A DNA stretch of 64,000 nucleotides from Psychrobacter namhaensis (GCF_016107545.1 NZ_JABASS010000015.1:1-64000), one strand, 5' to 3'. Counted from the stretch's first letter, positions 20,992 through 30,599 are shown. Made by a program: numbers and translations. Notes: generated by a model from the sequence alone, not told the origin.

Positions 20992-21540
20992 TTATATCAA
21001 GCCCTTGCGCTTCATATTACGATAAACCACGATAACAATTAAAATATTTGAGACCAAAATACCAAGCTTAAACCAATCAAATGGGCTAACCAGCAAGTAA
21101 TAAAGCTCAATGGGAATAAATATCCCGTAACCAAGTACCCCAAACCAATACGCCCACGTTTTGTCTTGCCATAAGCCATAAGCTTCAAGAAAACGTAAAC
21201 TGGCATAAGCAAAAATCAGCAATAAAAATAGCGACCAATTTTTGCTTGCCTGCTGAGCAATACGTACCGCGCTATCAATCTGCGGGGCCAGCAAATAACC
21301 AAAGCTTTGTTGCCAAGAAGCCGTCACAGTCGACAGCCAATGCTCAAGATTGCCATGCCACGTCCATAACGCCGCCGCCCCTAACAGCGCACCCACCCCC
21401 TTAACCACTTCATAGATGGCCACCGCCTTGATGGACTCACTAGAAGTGCTACGCGGGCTTTCCTGCTGGCGACGTAACGTAGGCTCATTATCCTTCGAGG
21501 ATGGCAGCAGATTGTCATCCTGTTGGGGGAGATTAGCCAA
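20992..21540 (-). CDS. DUF2127 membrane protein
   Basis: A predicted inner-membrane protein. About 35 polar residues precede KAVAIYEVVKG, the DUF2127 opening, followed by four hydrophobic segments (about 40-60, 95-120, 125-145, 150-168) and a short basic end. Function unknown. The start chosen is a TTG at 21540 with GGAGA about 7 bases upstream; a GTG at 21558 would lengthen it by six residues. Either way it overlaps the end of the pyrC-prime gene, so translation is probably coupled to the pyrimidine operon. Confidence 0.75.
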   Translation of the reverse strand: MANLPQQDDNLLPSSKDNEPTLRRQQESPRSTSSESIKAVAIYEVVKGVGALLGAAALWTWHGNLEHWLSTVTASWQQSFGYLLAPQIDSAVRIAQQASKNWSLFLLLIFAYASLRFLEAYGLWQDKTWAYWFGVLGYGIFIPIELYYLLVSPFDWFKLGILVSNILIVIVVYRNMKRKGLI

Positions 21541-22744
21541 AGAACGTCTCCACAACACGGCCTTGTAGTTGCTGATTAAAAAACGGCGTGTTTTTGCCGT
21601 TTGATAGCATGGTTTGCGCCGTCACCTGCCATTCAAGATTGGGGTCGACCAACACAGCACCACCGATGTTTTCATATTGCTCACTAATACCTGCTATTTT
21701 TGCAGGGTTGAGACAAATTTTCTCCACCAGTTGCTCTAAGGTTAATACCTCATCATGCACCAACTGACACGCCAACGCCATAAAGGTATCAAAATTTGAG
21801 ATACCTGGGGTACTCTCAGCAAACGGGGCTTTTTTGGCGGTACTGTTTAGTGGTTCATGATGGCTGCAAATTGCATCAATGGTGCCATCTTTTAGCCCAC
21901 GGCGTATTGCCTGCTGGTCGGTGTTACTACGCAAAGGGGGTAGTACATAGGCTTGAGCGTTAAAGCCTTCTAAATTATCATCTGTCAAATACAGCTGATG
22001 CATCGCCACATCACAAGTCACTGGTAAGCCTTTATCTTTTGCCCAGCGCATCAACTCTATTGAAGATTTACAAGACAGTTGGCTAAAATGAGCGGCGATC
22101 CCTGTTTCTTCAACCATGAGTAATTGGGTGGACAAAGCAACTGTCTCAGCAATCCATGGAATACCTTGTAGACCGTGATATGAAGCGATATACCCTTCAT
22201 GGGCGACCCCATCTCCAGACAAACTGGCCTCATCCGGGTAAAAGAATACTTTCATGCCAAAAGTCGCCGCGTACTCCAACGTACGTAGTAACACCAAGTC
22301 ATTGCGAAAAGGTCGACGAGCGTTAGAGACTGCAATACAGCCACCTTTTTTTAAACCGGCGATGTTGGATGGGCGCTCACCTTCTAGCCCAGCAGTCAAT
22401 GCGCCTAAAATATGCAAATAAATCCCGCCATCATCAAGCGCGCGCTCACGCAAGCCTTTGAGTAGCGAGCCGTTTTCTAAGATAGGATTGGTATCTGGGG
22501 GAATCACCACATGCAAAAAACCATTGCTGCGGGCAGCACGTCCCTCAGACTCTAGTGTGCCATGTTGCTGTTGGCCTGGCTCACGCAGGCGTGCACACAA
22601 GTCAACCAATGGTGGCAGCAGCCACATTTCACGCCCTGCTTCAAGGGCGGCCAGCTTGTCAGTTACTGTACTGGGTAATGCGTTTTTAATGGTGTCAGGA
22701 AGATGGTCACGTATCGGTGCATCAGTGTTAAGCATAGTAGACAT
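21533..22744 (-). CDS. pyrC': inactive dihydroorotase-like protein, ATCase partner
   Basis: A dihydroorotase homologue that has lost the zinc site. Active enzymes have D-x-H-x-H-L-R-E-P-G; here the segment reads DLCARLREPG (48-57), so both histidines are replaced. The later metal region ICSHHEPLNS also departs from the active pattern. In Pseudomonas such a protein (PyrC-prime, PyrX) is needed structurally to assemble class A aspartate transcarbamoylase. Its place 60 bases after pyrB supports that role. A separate, active dihydroorotase must exist elsewhere in the genome. Confidence 0.88.
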   Translation of the reverse strand: MSTMLNTDAPIRDHLPDTIKNALPSTVTDKLAALEAGREMWLLPPLVDLCARLREPGQQQHGTLESEGRAARSNGFLHVVIPPDTNPILENGSLLKGLRERALDDGGIYLHILGALTAGLEGERPSNIAGLKKGGCIAVSNARRPFRNDLVLLRTLEYAATFGMKVFFYPDEASLSGDGVAHEGYIASYHGLQGIPWIAETVALSTQLLMVEETGIAAHFSQLSCKSSIELMRWAKDKGLPVTCDVAMHQLYLTDDNLEGFNAQAYVLPPLRSNTDQQAIRRGLKDGTIDAICSHHEPLNSTAKKAPFAESTPGISNFDTFMALACQLVHDEVLTLEQLVEKICLNPAKIAGISEQYENIGGAVLVDPNLEWQVTAQTMLSNGKNTPFFNQQLQGRVVETFFG

Positions 22745-22804
22745 GAGCGTTATTACCGTATCAATAAAATGAGTTAAATAAGAATGAAATAGCGCGGCAG
22801 AATA

Positions 22805-23878
22805 CTATTTGCCAGCCGCTTGATGAGCACGTTGCCCTTCCATCGCAAGTGACAAAACAGCCATGCGAATAGCAATACCGTTATTCACCTGCTTTAAGAT
22901 GACGGACTGTGCGCCATCAGCGACACTAGAAGCAATCTCAACCCCGCGATTCATCGGTCCTGGATGCATTACCAGCGCATCCGGTTTGGCCAGCGCCACT
23001 CGCTCTGGCGTAATACCGTAGTGTTTGTAATATTCACTCGATGAAGCCAGTAATGGCGAGCCGATACGTTCGTTTTGAATCCTCAAACCCATAATAACAT
23101 CGCAGTCAGTGACGCACTCATTCATGTTTTCATAAACTTGTACCCCATAACGCTCTATTCCTTTAGGCAACAAGGTACGTGGCGCGCAGACGCGGATGTC
23201 CTTGACCCCTAAGGTTTGCAGCGCACTGATATCAGAGCGCGCGACGCGTGAATGCTTAATATCCCCCACGATAGCGACCGACAACGCTTCAAATGGGCGC
23301 GGTGCCTCACGGTGGATAGTGAGCATATCAAGCATCCCTTGCGTCGGATGCGCATGCCAACCATCACCCCCATTAATAATGGCAATGTCAGGGGTCACTT
23401 CTGTGGCCATAAAATGGGCGGCACCTGATGCTGAATGTCGCACCACAAAAATATCTGCCGTCATCGCTTGCAGATTCCACAGCGTATCGCGCAGGCTCTC
23501 GCCTTTTTTAGTACTGGAGCGTTCGATATCGATATTGAGCACGTTGGCACCCAGACGCTTTTCGGCGACTTCAAAGGTGGTACGCGTCCGGGTCGACGGC
23601 TCAAAAAACAAATTCATGACCGTACAGCCATCAAGCTCAGGACGGTTGATCAGTTGTCCATTTTCATCAAAGAACGTCTCTGCTTTGGCAATAATCGCTT
23701 GCAACTGTGCTTTGTTTAGACCTTCGATGCCCAAAAAGTGGCGAATGCTACCATCGGTGTTGAGCTGGGGGCGACTTAGTGAGGTATTAAGCCTTTGGTG
23801 AATCGTATCGGGATCAAATTTTGCATAATCAGTCGGCGAGACCGTATGTATTGAGCTGCTATCGATAGAATTTGACAT
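22805..23878 (-). CDS. pyrB: aspartate carbamoyltransferase catalytic subunit (class A)
   Basis: PyrB condenses carbamoyl phosphate with aspartate, the committed step of pyrimidine synthesis. The carbamoyl-phosphate site is [12 protein letters not shown] (92-103, S95-T-R-T-R). K125 in SSTKKGES and HPTQGMLD complete the active site, and the aspartate domain follows. The protein has about 45 extra N-terminal residues compared with the E. coli chain, as in pseudomonad class A enzymes, where this extension carries nucleotide control and contacts the inactive dihydroorotase. No pyrI is present, as expected for this class. Confidence 0.96.
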   Translation of the reverse strand: MSNSIDSSSIHTVSPTDYAKFDPDTIHQRLNTSLSRPQLNTDGSIRHFLGIEGLNKAQLQAIIAKAETFFDENGQLINRPELDGCTVMNLFFEPSTRTRTTFEVAEKRLGANVLNIDIERSSTKKGESLRDTLWNLQAMTADIFVVRHSASGAAHFMATEVTPDIAIINGGDGWHAHPTQGMLDMLTIHREAPRPFEALSVAIVGDIKHSRVARSDISALQTLGVKDIRVCAPRTLLPKGIERYGVQVYENMNECVTDCDVIMGLRIQNERIGSPLLASSSEYYKHYGITPERVALAKPDALVMHPGPMNRGVEIASSVADGAQSVILKQVNNGIAIRMAVLSLAMEGQRAHQAAGK

Positions 23879-24267
23879 AATGGCAAGTCTTTATTGTGGG
23901 TTTGTATGGGTCTATAGTAATCATTTATTTGTCTTTGTTCGAGCATTTATGTGTTGATGTACACAGACACGAGGACATTTTGACGCTTATTTGCTACAAT
24001 TTACCGTAATAAAACCAGCCCTGTCACCTAAACTGAGTCGCCCTGTTAGGCAATGCCAATCAGTCTTTAGCATCCATCATAAAAAATAAGCACGTCAAAA
24101 CTATAAATGAATAACAATAGATATAGTGTAGCTGATTTTGTGGTCGGGACAAAGATACCGTATAGGCAATTTATTCCATTGCTCATTTAAGGGGTGCTTA
24201 GGGCGACTACGCCTATTCTCCAATTTTCATCTGTCTTTTACTGTCCAGACCATTTATAGGAAGCGTT
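23879..24267. other. divergent region pyrB / fbp
   Basis: It holds a possible fbp promoter on the plus strand, TTGTGG (24138-24143) and TATAGG (24161-24166) with a 17-bp spacer. On the pyrB side I see no attenuator hairpin and no clear promoter pair. Nothing else recognisable. Confidence 0.35.
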
Positions 24268-25248
24268 ATGACGACCTTAGCAAACTATCTCAACGAACAG
24301 GCGGTCAGCCCTGCCCTTAACGACGTAATTACTACCGTCACTGACGTTGGTAAGACCATCTCACAGTTACTAAGAAAAGGGGCGTTAGCCGATATTTTAG
24401 GCGAAGCTGGCAATCAAAACGTCCAAGGTGAAGATCAAAAAAAGCTGGACGTACTGGCCAATGACTTATTGTTAGATGCCTTAGCAAAAAACGCACATTG
24501 TGCCGGTGTGGCGTCAGAAGAGCTAGATGATGCCACCCCCGCTCATGCTGATGGCAGTCTATTGGTATTGTTTGACCCACTGGATGGTTCATCAAATATC
24601 GACATCAATATGGCAGTGGGTACTATCTTCTCTGTTCTACCGTACCAACGTCAAGGGCAGACCAGTGAGAATAGTGACTTCTTGCAAGCGGGTCGTCAGC
24701 AGCTAGCAGCTGGTTACTTATTATATGGCACCTCTACCGTACTGGCACTGACCATCACAGACAACGTGGTCATGTTCAGCTTAGACCCAGATACGAATGA
24801 TTATGTGCTCATAGAAGACAACGTCCAAATCGATGCCGATACGAGTGAGTATGCCATCAACGCCTCAAATTATCGCTATTGGCGCGCACCCATGCAACAG
24901 TATATCGACGAGCTCATCGCGGGCGAAACAGGCGTGCGTGGTCGCGACTTCAATACGCGCTGGGTTGCTGCCATGGTTGGAGATGTTCATCGTATCTTAT
25001 GTCGCGGCGGCCTCTTTACGTATCCGTTTGATACTAAGTACGCTCATAAAGCGGGTAAGTTACGTTTGATGTATGAAGCCAATCCGATGAGCCTACTGAT
25101 TGAGCGCGCGGGCGGCGGTGCCACTGATGCCATCAATCGTATCTTAGATATCGAACCAACTGACATTCATCAACGCGTTCCTGTGGTGCTCGGTAGCAAA
25201 AACGAAGTCAACTACATTAAAGATTTGCATGTAAACTATTCTGAATAA
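24268..25248 (+). CDS. fbp: fructose-1,6-bisphosphatase class I
   Basis: Fbp removes the C1 phosphate from fructose 1,6-bisphosphate, the gluconeogenic step that bypasses phosphofructokinase. The metal and phosphate site is complete: the early EDQKKLD, the ASEE pair in VASEELDD, then [13 protein letters not shown], and near the end [21 protein letters not shown]. Length (326 aa) is normal. AGGAAG lies 5 bases upstream of the ATG. A long hairpin follows the gene, then the TrmH-family gene. Confidence 0.97.
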   Translation: MTTLANYLNEQAVSPALNDVITTVTDVGKTISQLLRKGALADILGEAGNQNVQGEDQKKLDVLANDLLLDALAKNAHCAGVASEELDDATPAHADGSLLVLFDPLDGSSNIDINMAVGTIFSVLPYQRQGQTSENSDFLQAGRQQLAAGYLLYGTSTVLALTITDNVVMFSLDPDTNDYVLIEDNVQIDADTSEYAINASNYRYWRAPMQQYIDELIAGETGVRGRDFNTRWVAAMVGDVHRILCRGGLFTYPFDTKYAHKAGKLRLMYEANPMSLLIERAGGGATDAINRILDIEPTDIHQRVPVVLGSKNEVNYIKDLHVNYSE

Positions 25249-25275
25249 ACAGCTGATTTGAACGCCCATTCAGAA

Positions 25276-25317
25276 AACCGGCATCATGCTACATAAATAA
25301 TAAGCATGATGCTGGTT
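25276..25317 (+). repeat. 15-bp stem hairpin between fbp and the TrmH-family gene
   Basis: Arms 25276-25290 and 25303-25317 pair over 15 positions with a single G-T wobble and a 12-base loop. There is no T tract after it, so it is either a weak terminator or an mRNA-stabilising 3-prime structure. Confidence 0.6.
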
Positions 25318-25355
25318 CACTAACCCACCTACTACTCTTCTCTAAGCGATCCACT

Positions 25356-26150
25356 ATGGTATTAAATCCCACCGAGCTGATTACCTCAGATAAGAACACG
25401 ACCGTTAAGCTCGTAAAGGCGCTGTTGGCCCAAGCACGCCAGCGTAAAAAGCATGGGCAGACAGTCATAGAAGGCGTACACCTGATAGATGCGGCGCTGC
25501 GTAGTGACTATCCATTTGTGCAAATACTATTGTCTGAATCGGCGCGTCGCCACCCTGAGGTTCAGCAAATTTTGACTCGTCTGCCGACCTATACGCCTAT
25601 TCTCACGCTCTCAGACACCCTTTATGAGAGTATTCGCAGCTTAGGAACAGGCATCGATGTCATGGCAGTTATCAACGTACCAACGCCTAGCTTGCCAATG
25701 ATCGATGAAGACTGCCTGATCTTAAATGATGTGCAAGATAGCGGTAATGTCGGCACCTTACTACGCACAGCAGCAGCTGTTGGTATCCGCAATATTTTAT
25801 GTACCAGTGCGACTGCTCAAGCTTGGTCTCCTAAGACGCTAAGAGCCGGTATGGGCGCGCAGTTTGCGCTAACTATTTTTGAGGGCTTGAGTACGCAAGA
25901 CATTCTAGATCATGTGCAAGTCCCCCTCTTAGCGACCAGTTCACACACTGATACCTTGATTTATGATCACAATCTATCTACCCCTGTGGCGTGGATTATG
26001 GGTCATGAAGGACAAGGCGTCTGTGACGACTTGATGCAGTGTGCCACACCCATCGCTTTACCGCAGCCTAACGGACAAGAGAGTCTAAACGTAGCAATTG
26101 CAGGGTCTTTATGCCTGTATGAAACCTTACGACAAAGACAGTACTCTTAG
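25356..26150 (+). CDS. TrmH/SpoU family RNA 2-prime-O-methyltransferase
   Basis: A SAM-dependent ribose methyltransferase of the SPOUT class with the alpha/beta knot. The N-terminal substrate-binding domain contains HGQTVIEGVHLIDAAL. The knot motifs are LNDVQDSGNVGTLLRTAAA (motif 1), WIMGHEGQGV (motif 2) and PLPQPNGQESLNVAIAGSL-like motif 3 near the end. Length (264 aa) suits RlmB-like or TsnR-like rRNA enzymes. The target nucleotide (rRNA or tRNA) cannot be set from sequence. It is a single gene convergent with etfA. Confidence 0.88.
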   Translation: MVLNPTELITSDKNTTVKLVKALLAQARQRKKHGQTVIEGVHLIDAALRSDYPFVQILLSESARRHPEVQQILTRLPTYTPILTLSDTLYESIRSLGTGIDVMAVINVPTPSLPMIDEDCLILNDVQDSGNVGTLLRTAAAVGIRNILCTSATAQAWSPKTLRAGMGAQFALTIFEGLSTQDILDHVQVPLLATSSHTDTLIYDHNLSTPVAWIMGHEGQGVCDDLMQCATPIALPQPNGQESLNVAIAGSLCLYETLRQRQYS

Positions 26151-26172
26151 CTTATATCAAAATCATATGACA

Positions 26173-26214
26173 TAAAAAAACCCACTATCAATGAGCTGAT
26201 AATGGGTTTTTTAT
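26173..26214. terminator. bidirectional terminator between the TrmH-family gene and etfA
   Basis: Stem CCCACTATCA (26181-26190) with TGATAATGGG (26198-26207), one mismatch, extended by A7 on the left and T6 on the right. It fits both convergent genes. Confidence 0.85.
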
Positions 26215-26235
26215 ACCTCTATCACGACTGAGATA

Positions 26236-27168
26236 TTAAACCTTGCTGGTTAGCTCAGGTAGTGCGTCGAATAAATCTGCTTCTAGAAAGTAATCAGCAA
26301 CGCTAGCGATAGGGGCTTCTGGGTCGTTGTTGATAGCAACAATGACTTTAGAGTCTTTCATACCCGCTAGATGCTGAATTGCACCTGAGATACCAGCCGC
26401 GATATACAGCTGCGGTGCAACGATTTTACCCGTTTGACCGACCTGCATATCGTTTGGCACATAACCTGCGTCAACAGCGGCACGTGATGCACCAACCGCA
26501 GCGCCTAGCTTATCAGCCAATGGCTCGATATATTTGGTGAAGTTTTCACCATTTGCCAAGGCACGACCACCAGAAACGACAATGCCTGCTGATGTCAATT
26601 CTGGACGGTCAGATTTGGCCATCTCTTCATTAACAAAGCTTGCTTTACCCGTTTCTTGTACGTTGTCGATTGTTTCAACAGTGGCTGAGCCACCTTCGCT
26701 TGCGACTGGATCAAACGCCGTGGTACGTACGGTCAATACGACTTTATCTTCTGACGTTTTTACGGTTGCTGTCGCGTTACCTGCATAGATAGGACGCTCA
26801 AATGTTTGGGCATCGACCACACCAGAGATTTCTGACAACATGCTGACGTCAAGCAAAGCTGCAACACGTGGCATAAAGTTCTTACCAGTGGTCGTTGCAG
26901 CCGCAATGATGTGGCTGTAATCGCTAGCAACATCAGCAACCAACAATGCGACGTTACCGGCCAATTGATGCTCATAAGCGGCGTTGTCTGCCAATAGTAC
27001 TTTAGTCACGCCTTCCGCTTTTGCGGCTTCATCAGCGACCGCTTGAGCCCCACTACCTGCAACCAACACATGGATATCATTACCCATTTGCTTAGCAGCA
27101 GCGATTGTGTTCAAAGTTGCCTTTTTTAGACTGGCATTGTCATGTTCTGCATATACCAAAATAGCCAT
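26236..27168 (-). CDS. etfA: electron transfer flavoprotein subunit alpha
   Basis: EtfA carries the FAD of the heterodimeric flavoprotein that passes electrons from acyl-CoA and other dehydrogenases to ETF:ubiquinone oxidoreductase. The C-terminal FAD domain is clear: VSGGRAL, GASRAAVDAGY, QVGQTGKIVAPQLYIAAGIS and INNDPEAPI. Length (310 aa) is normal. It follows etfB on the same strand across an unusually wide 148-base gap with no terminator, so the two should still form one transcript. A bidirectional terminator lies after the stop. Confidence 0.97.
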   Translation of the reverse strand: MAILVYAEHDNASLKKATLNTIAAAKQMGNDIHVLVAGSGAQAVADEAAKAEGVTKVLLADNAAYEHQLAGNVALLVADVASDYSHIIAAATTTGKNFMPRVAALLDVSMLSEISGVVDAQTFERPIYAGNATATVKTSEDKVVLTVRTTAFDPVASEGGSATVETIDNVQETGKASFVNEEMAKSDRPELTSAGIVVSGGRALANGENFTKYIEPLADKLGAAVGASRAAVDAGYVPNDMQVGQTGKIVAPQLYIAAGISGAIQHLAGMKDSKVIVAINNDPEAPIASVADYFLEADLFDALPELTSKV

Positions 27169-27316
27169 GGTTTTAATCCTTTATTTATTCGTATTATCTA
27201 TTCATGCGGTTGTTTGTGTACAAAGTCACTGATACGGATCGTTTGGATCTACACCCAACCCAGCGTCATAACTTTGCACATGATATGCCGTGGCGAAGTA
27301 TCCAATCATTGCAACA

Positions 27317-28066
27317 TTAAATGACTTTTGCTTCGTTTTTTAGCTTATCGACCAACTCATCAACTGACCCTACTGTAATACCAGCTTTGCGTTCAGCAGG
27401 TGGCACGACTTTAATAATCTCTTGCTTAGACGCCATCTCAACACCAAAATCAGCTGGCGTTTTTTCATCAAGTGGCTTTTTCTTCGCTTTCATGATGTTA
27501 GGCAGTTTAGCGTAACGTGGCTCATTCAAACGTAGGTCAGTCGTGATGACCGCTGGCAAGTCAAGAGCAACAGTTTGTAGGCCGCCGTCGATTTCACGCG
27601 TCACGTTTACTTTATCGCCTTCAACCTTCACTTCTGAGGCAAATGTACCCTGACCGATACCCATCAACGCCGCTAGCATCTGACCCGTTTGGTTATTGTC
27701 ATCGTCAATCGCTTGTTTACCGAGCAAAATGATGTCAGTGCTTTCAGTTTCAGCGATATTTTTTAGAATCTTAGCAACTTGTAGGGGATATGGTTTTTCG
27801 TCACTCACTACTAGTATGCCACGGTCAGCACCCAATGCTAGGGCTGCACGGATCTGCTCTTGTGATTCTTTTGGACCGATAGACGCAACAATGATCTCAT
27901 CAATCACACCAGCTTCTTTTAGACGCACCGCTTCTTCTACTGCGATTTCATCAAAAGGGTTGATTGACATTTTAGTGTTTGATAAGTCAACGCCAGAGTT
28001 ATCGGCTTTTACACGAACTTTTACGTTATAATCAATGACACGCTTGACCGCTACTAATGCTTTCAT
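27317..28066 (-). CDS. etfB: electron transfer flavoprotein subunit beta
   Basis: EtfB binds AMP and forms the electron-transfer flavoprotein with EtfA. Diagnostic segments are [16 protein letters not shown] at the start, [18 protein letters not shown], and [19 protein letters not shown], the recognition loop region that docks partner dehydrogenases. Length (249 aa) is normal. First gene of the etfB-etfA pair. No strong promoter was recognised upstream. Confidence 0.97.
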   Translation of the reverse strand: MKALVAVKRVIDYNVKVRVKADNSGVDLSNTKMSINPFDEIAVEEAVRLKEAGVIDEIIVASIGPKESQEQIRAALALGADRGILVVSDEKPYPLQVAKILKNIAETESTDIILLGKQAIDDDNNQTGQMLAALMGIGQGTFASEVKVEGDKVNVTREIDGGLQTVALDLPAVITTDLRLNEPRYAKLPNIMKAKKKPLDEKTPADFGVEMASKQEIIKVVPPAERKAGITVGSVDELVDKLKNEAKVI

Positions 28067-28498
28067 ACGTTCCTCGTTTATTAATGTTATGAATTAAAAA
28101 TTGTCAGTTAAGAACCAAAGGTTCATGGTTTTGCAAACTGTCGTTCAAAGTACTACTCAAGGTTATTACTGCAACAGCAGAAAATCATTAATTGAGCAAG
28201 ATACACCAATAGTAAAAATCGTATTGGCCTCATATACCCTTTTAATAAAATCCACTAAAGCTAAGCCAACCGTTATTATCAGACCTATGTATCTTGCGTG
28301 AGCACGGGCCTAAGGTCAAGACAACGCCGTGAATAATGCGTCATAAATTTGTCACCACTCTACAATATATAGTCTATAAGCACACAATTTCACCGTTTTT
28401 TGCTAGAGCTTTGTCTTTTATAGCATTACCCCTGCTCTATTCGCTTAATAATTGGTTGTTCTTTATCGGCTCTACAATATAGGCACACTAGGACAGTA
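28067..28498. other. intergenic region between etfB and the DUF421 gene
   Basis: About 430 AT-rich bases. A 12-base sequence CTCTACAATATA occurs twice in the same direction (28358-28369 and 28470-28481), each followed shortly by GCACAC. No terminator for the DUF421 gene and no RNA gene were recognised. Confidence 0.35.
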
Positions 28499-29059
28499 CT
28501 ACGATGCGCTTTTTTTAGGCTTAATCAGCAACTCACTGTCCCGTATATCATTAAATAACGTCCAATCAGGCGTGACGTCATTGTTTTTAATCACGCTCAT
28601 GTCCCCTGTCGTCTCCATGATAACGGCAAACACTTCTGTTTTAGACTTAAGACCATTTTTACGCAATACTTCTTGGACGTCACTGGTGCTGAGATTGGCT
28701 TCTTTTAAATTATCCTCAAAATACTCACCGTGGGCCATTAATATGATGGCCTGATTGTCTATTAAAGATTTCAGCGGTTTTATTTTACGTCTGAGGACCG
28801 AGATAACACCTTGAATCAAGAATAACACAGCAACAGCAAATAAACCTTGTAGCAGCGACGGTGTATCAGAGAGTACGGTTGAAGCAAGTATGCTACCAAT
28901 GGCAACTGTCATTGCAAAATCGTGGCTTGAAAGCTTAGAAAAACTCCGTAGTCCCATCACCCGCGTGCACAGCATTAGTCCTATGTAAAACCCTAGTGCA
29001 GATAAAGAGATGCCCAGCACTTGCTGCCAATCAATCGAAAACCAAGTCTCCCATTTCAT
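28499..29059 (-). CDS. DUF421 membrane protein (YetF-like)
   Basis: A small membrane-anchored protein. Three hydrophobic segments (about 12-30, 45-62, 65-85) precede the cytoplasmic DUF421 domain. That domain contains KPLKSLIDNQAIILMAHGEY, the helix DVQEVLRKNGLKS and the strand VFAVIMETTGDMSVIK, all typical of the family. MGLRSFSKLSSHDFAMTVAIGS links the first two membrane parts and is the most conserved stretch. Function unknown; Bacillus relatives are linked to membrane or spore properties. The gene stands alone. Confidence 0.85.
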   Translation of the reverse strand: MKWETWFSIDWQQVLGISLSALGFYIGLMLCTRVMGLRSFSKLSSHDFAMTVAIGSILASTVLSDTPSLLQGLFAVAVLFLIQGVISVLRRKIKPLKSLIDNQAIILMAHGEYFEDNLKEANLSTSDVQEVLRKNGLKSKTEVFAVIMETTGDMSVIKNNDVTPDWTLFNDIRDSELLIKPKKSAS

Positions 29060-29165
29060 AGAATATCCTTTTTTATTATGTTTTTATTGAGCCGACACTC
29101 ACTGTTACCTGATGACACTCGTGGCCATAATCAATACTGGAGTAATGCTTCAAGAAAAATTTATA

Positions 29166-29200
29166 TAAAAAAAGCAACCTGATGAGAGGTTGCTCTTTTT
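29166..29200 (-). terminator. terminator of the cold-shock gene
   Basis: On the minus strand an 8-bp perfect stem (29173-29180 with 29187-29194) and a 6-base loop run into seven T, about 110 bases past the stop codon. Confidence 0.85.
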
Positions 29201-29312
29201 TAAAGTCGAAACAGTATTTTTATTGTTTTAACAAACAAAGTAATCAATGCATCTTCGCAATCTTACTGTGATCAAACACCCTGAAAGTCAGTGTGCTCAA
29301 TCTCAAGTGAGA

Positions 29313-29525
29313 TTAGATAGCTTCGATTTGCTCAGCTTGTGGGCCTTTTTTGCCATCACCTAAGATGAAAGACACTTTTTGGCCTTCGGCTAGCGTTTTG
29401 AAACCGTTACCTTGGATAGCGCTGTAGTGAGCGAATACGTCTTGTCCGCCGTTGTCTTGAGCGATAAAACCAAAACCTTTAGCTTCATTAAACCACTTTA
29501 CAGTGCCTTCAACTTTATCTGACAT
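29313..29525 (-). CDS. cold-shock domain protein (CspA family)
   Basis: A 70-aa single-stranded nucleic-acid-binding protein, probably an RNA chaperone. Both RNA-binding motifs are intact: KGFGFI (RNP1) and DVFAHYS (RNP2-like). The true start is MSDKVEG at 29525, where AGGAA sits 7 bases upstream; the open frame continues 15 codons further but matches nothing. A leader of roughly 150 bases precedes it, as in cold-induced csp genes, with an extended -10 promoter at 29683-29710. Which csp paralogue this is cannot be said. Confidence 0.95.
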   Translation of the reverse strand: MSDKVEGTVKWFNEAKGFGFIAQDNGGQDVFAHYSAIQGNGFKTLAEGQKVSFILGDGKKGPQAEQIEAI

Positions 29526-29682
29526 AAATTTTCCTGACTCTTTAACTGTTGGCGAGACTTGTGTCATCACCGATTAATTGATATATACCCGAGTATTTTT
29601 TGCTAAAAGCGGCGGTTGCTAATTCTAAATAATCTTAAAGAAAACTTAAAATTTTTACCTCAAATACTTTGAGTACAGCCTG

Positions 29683-29710
29683 ATTATAACAGTTTTCTAT
29701 GCAGGTAACA
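29683..29710 (-). promoter_or_regulatory. extended -10 promoter of the csp gene
   Basis: On the minus strand TGTTATAAT combines a perfect -10 box (29683-29688) with the upstream TG, and TGTTAC (29705-29710) is a weak -35 at 16 bp. Transcription near 29676 would give a leader of about 150 bases. The rest of the 29711-29894 stretch has no other signal. Confidence 0.5.
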
Positions 29711-29894
29711 GGCTAAATTGATGATTTTTGTAAATAATTGCCAACTATCTTGACAAATAAAAACAGAGTAAGCAAAACCATGTATATCATTGATATTAAA
29801 ATAACTTTTCGGTGAGCCCCATCACTACTCTAAAGCGCTCTCTAAGATCAACCAGACAGGAAGGAGGACGCTAGGTTAAAACCGCAGTCATTTC

Positions 29895-30320
29895 TTACTG
29901 TGAGATCGGCAGCCAGGGTGAGGCTAACACCAACAAACAAAGCGCAAAAAATATCAGTGAAAACGATTGGCTATAAGCGATGTATTTGGTGGGTATCACC
30001 AAATCTTTAGGAGAATCCGGTATGCCTTTACGCTTTAACAGCCGCGTCCCATAAACCCAGCCGAAAGTGGTATAGATACCATAGGCCGCAGGTACGGCGA
30101 TGGCCAATGGTGTCAGATCAATCACATACAACATGACGACAGAAACAAAGAACCATGAGGTGTCTAAGAGAGAGCTGATTTGAAAAAACTTGGACTTGGG
30201 CAATTTGCCATCCGTTTTTTTAAGCATCTCTCCTTCTATCCAAATTAAAACGGCTACCACAGCACTAAGAGTAACATACACGAATTGCGGCGTTAGCCAG
30301 TCAGGATAAGATATTTGCAC
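29895..30320 (-). CDS. unknown four-helix membrane protein
   Basis: A hypothetical protein of about 141 aa with four hydrophobic segments (about 11-27, 55-72, 75-95, 115-138). A basic loop (MLKKTDGKLPKSKF) follows the first segment, and another (RLLKRKGIPDSPKD) the third. Helix pairs of this size recall small transporters, but I do not recognise a family. The start is uncertain: GTG at 30320 is favoured by AGG 8 bases upstream, and a TTG lies 9 bases before it. It sits alone between csp and ilvC. Confidence 0.6.
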   Translation of the reverse strand: MQISYPDWLTPQFVYVTLSAVVAVLIWIEGEMLKKTDGKLPKSKFFQISSLLDTSWFFVSVVMLYVIDLTPLAIAVPAAYGIYTTFGWVYGTRLLKRKGIPDSPKDLVIPTKYIAYSQSFSLIFFALCLLVLASPWLPISQ

Positions 30321-30523
30321 AACACACAACCTGTAATCTAGAGAAAATAAGAAAGAAGAAATCTTTTGCTTTATTTAACAGCCCAACATCAAACGAAGAT
30401 AATAATCACCTAAGCGGGTCGGCCGTTAACGAACACAATGACGCTTGCCTACATTGGGTAGCTGTTATTGATTTTCAACCCACCTAGGCCGATCAGTGTA
30501 AAACATCCATCAAATAGCGCTCA

Positions 30524-30564
30524 ATAAAAACCCCGTGCCATCAAGTGATAGCACGGGGGTTTAT
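30524..30564 (-). terminator. terminator of ilvC
   Basis: On the minus strand an 8-bp GC-rich stem (30531-30538 with 30551-30558), extended by A/T pairs, ends in T5. It lies about 45 bases after the ilvC stop. Confidence 0.8.
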
Positions 30565-30599
30565 ATTGAGGTACGAATATCTAATCGCTCAATGCTATA

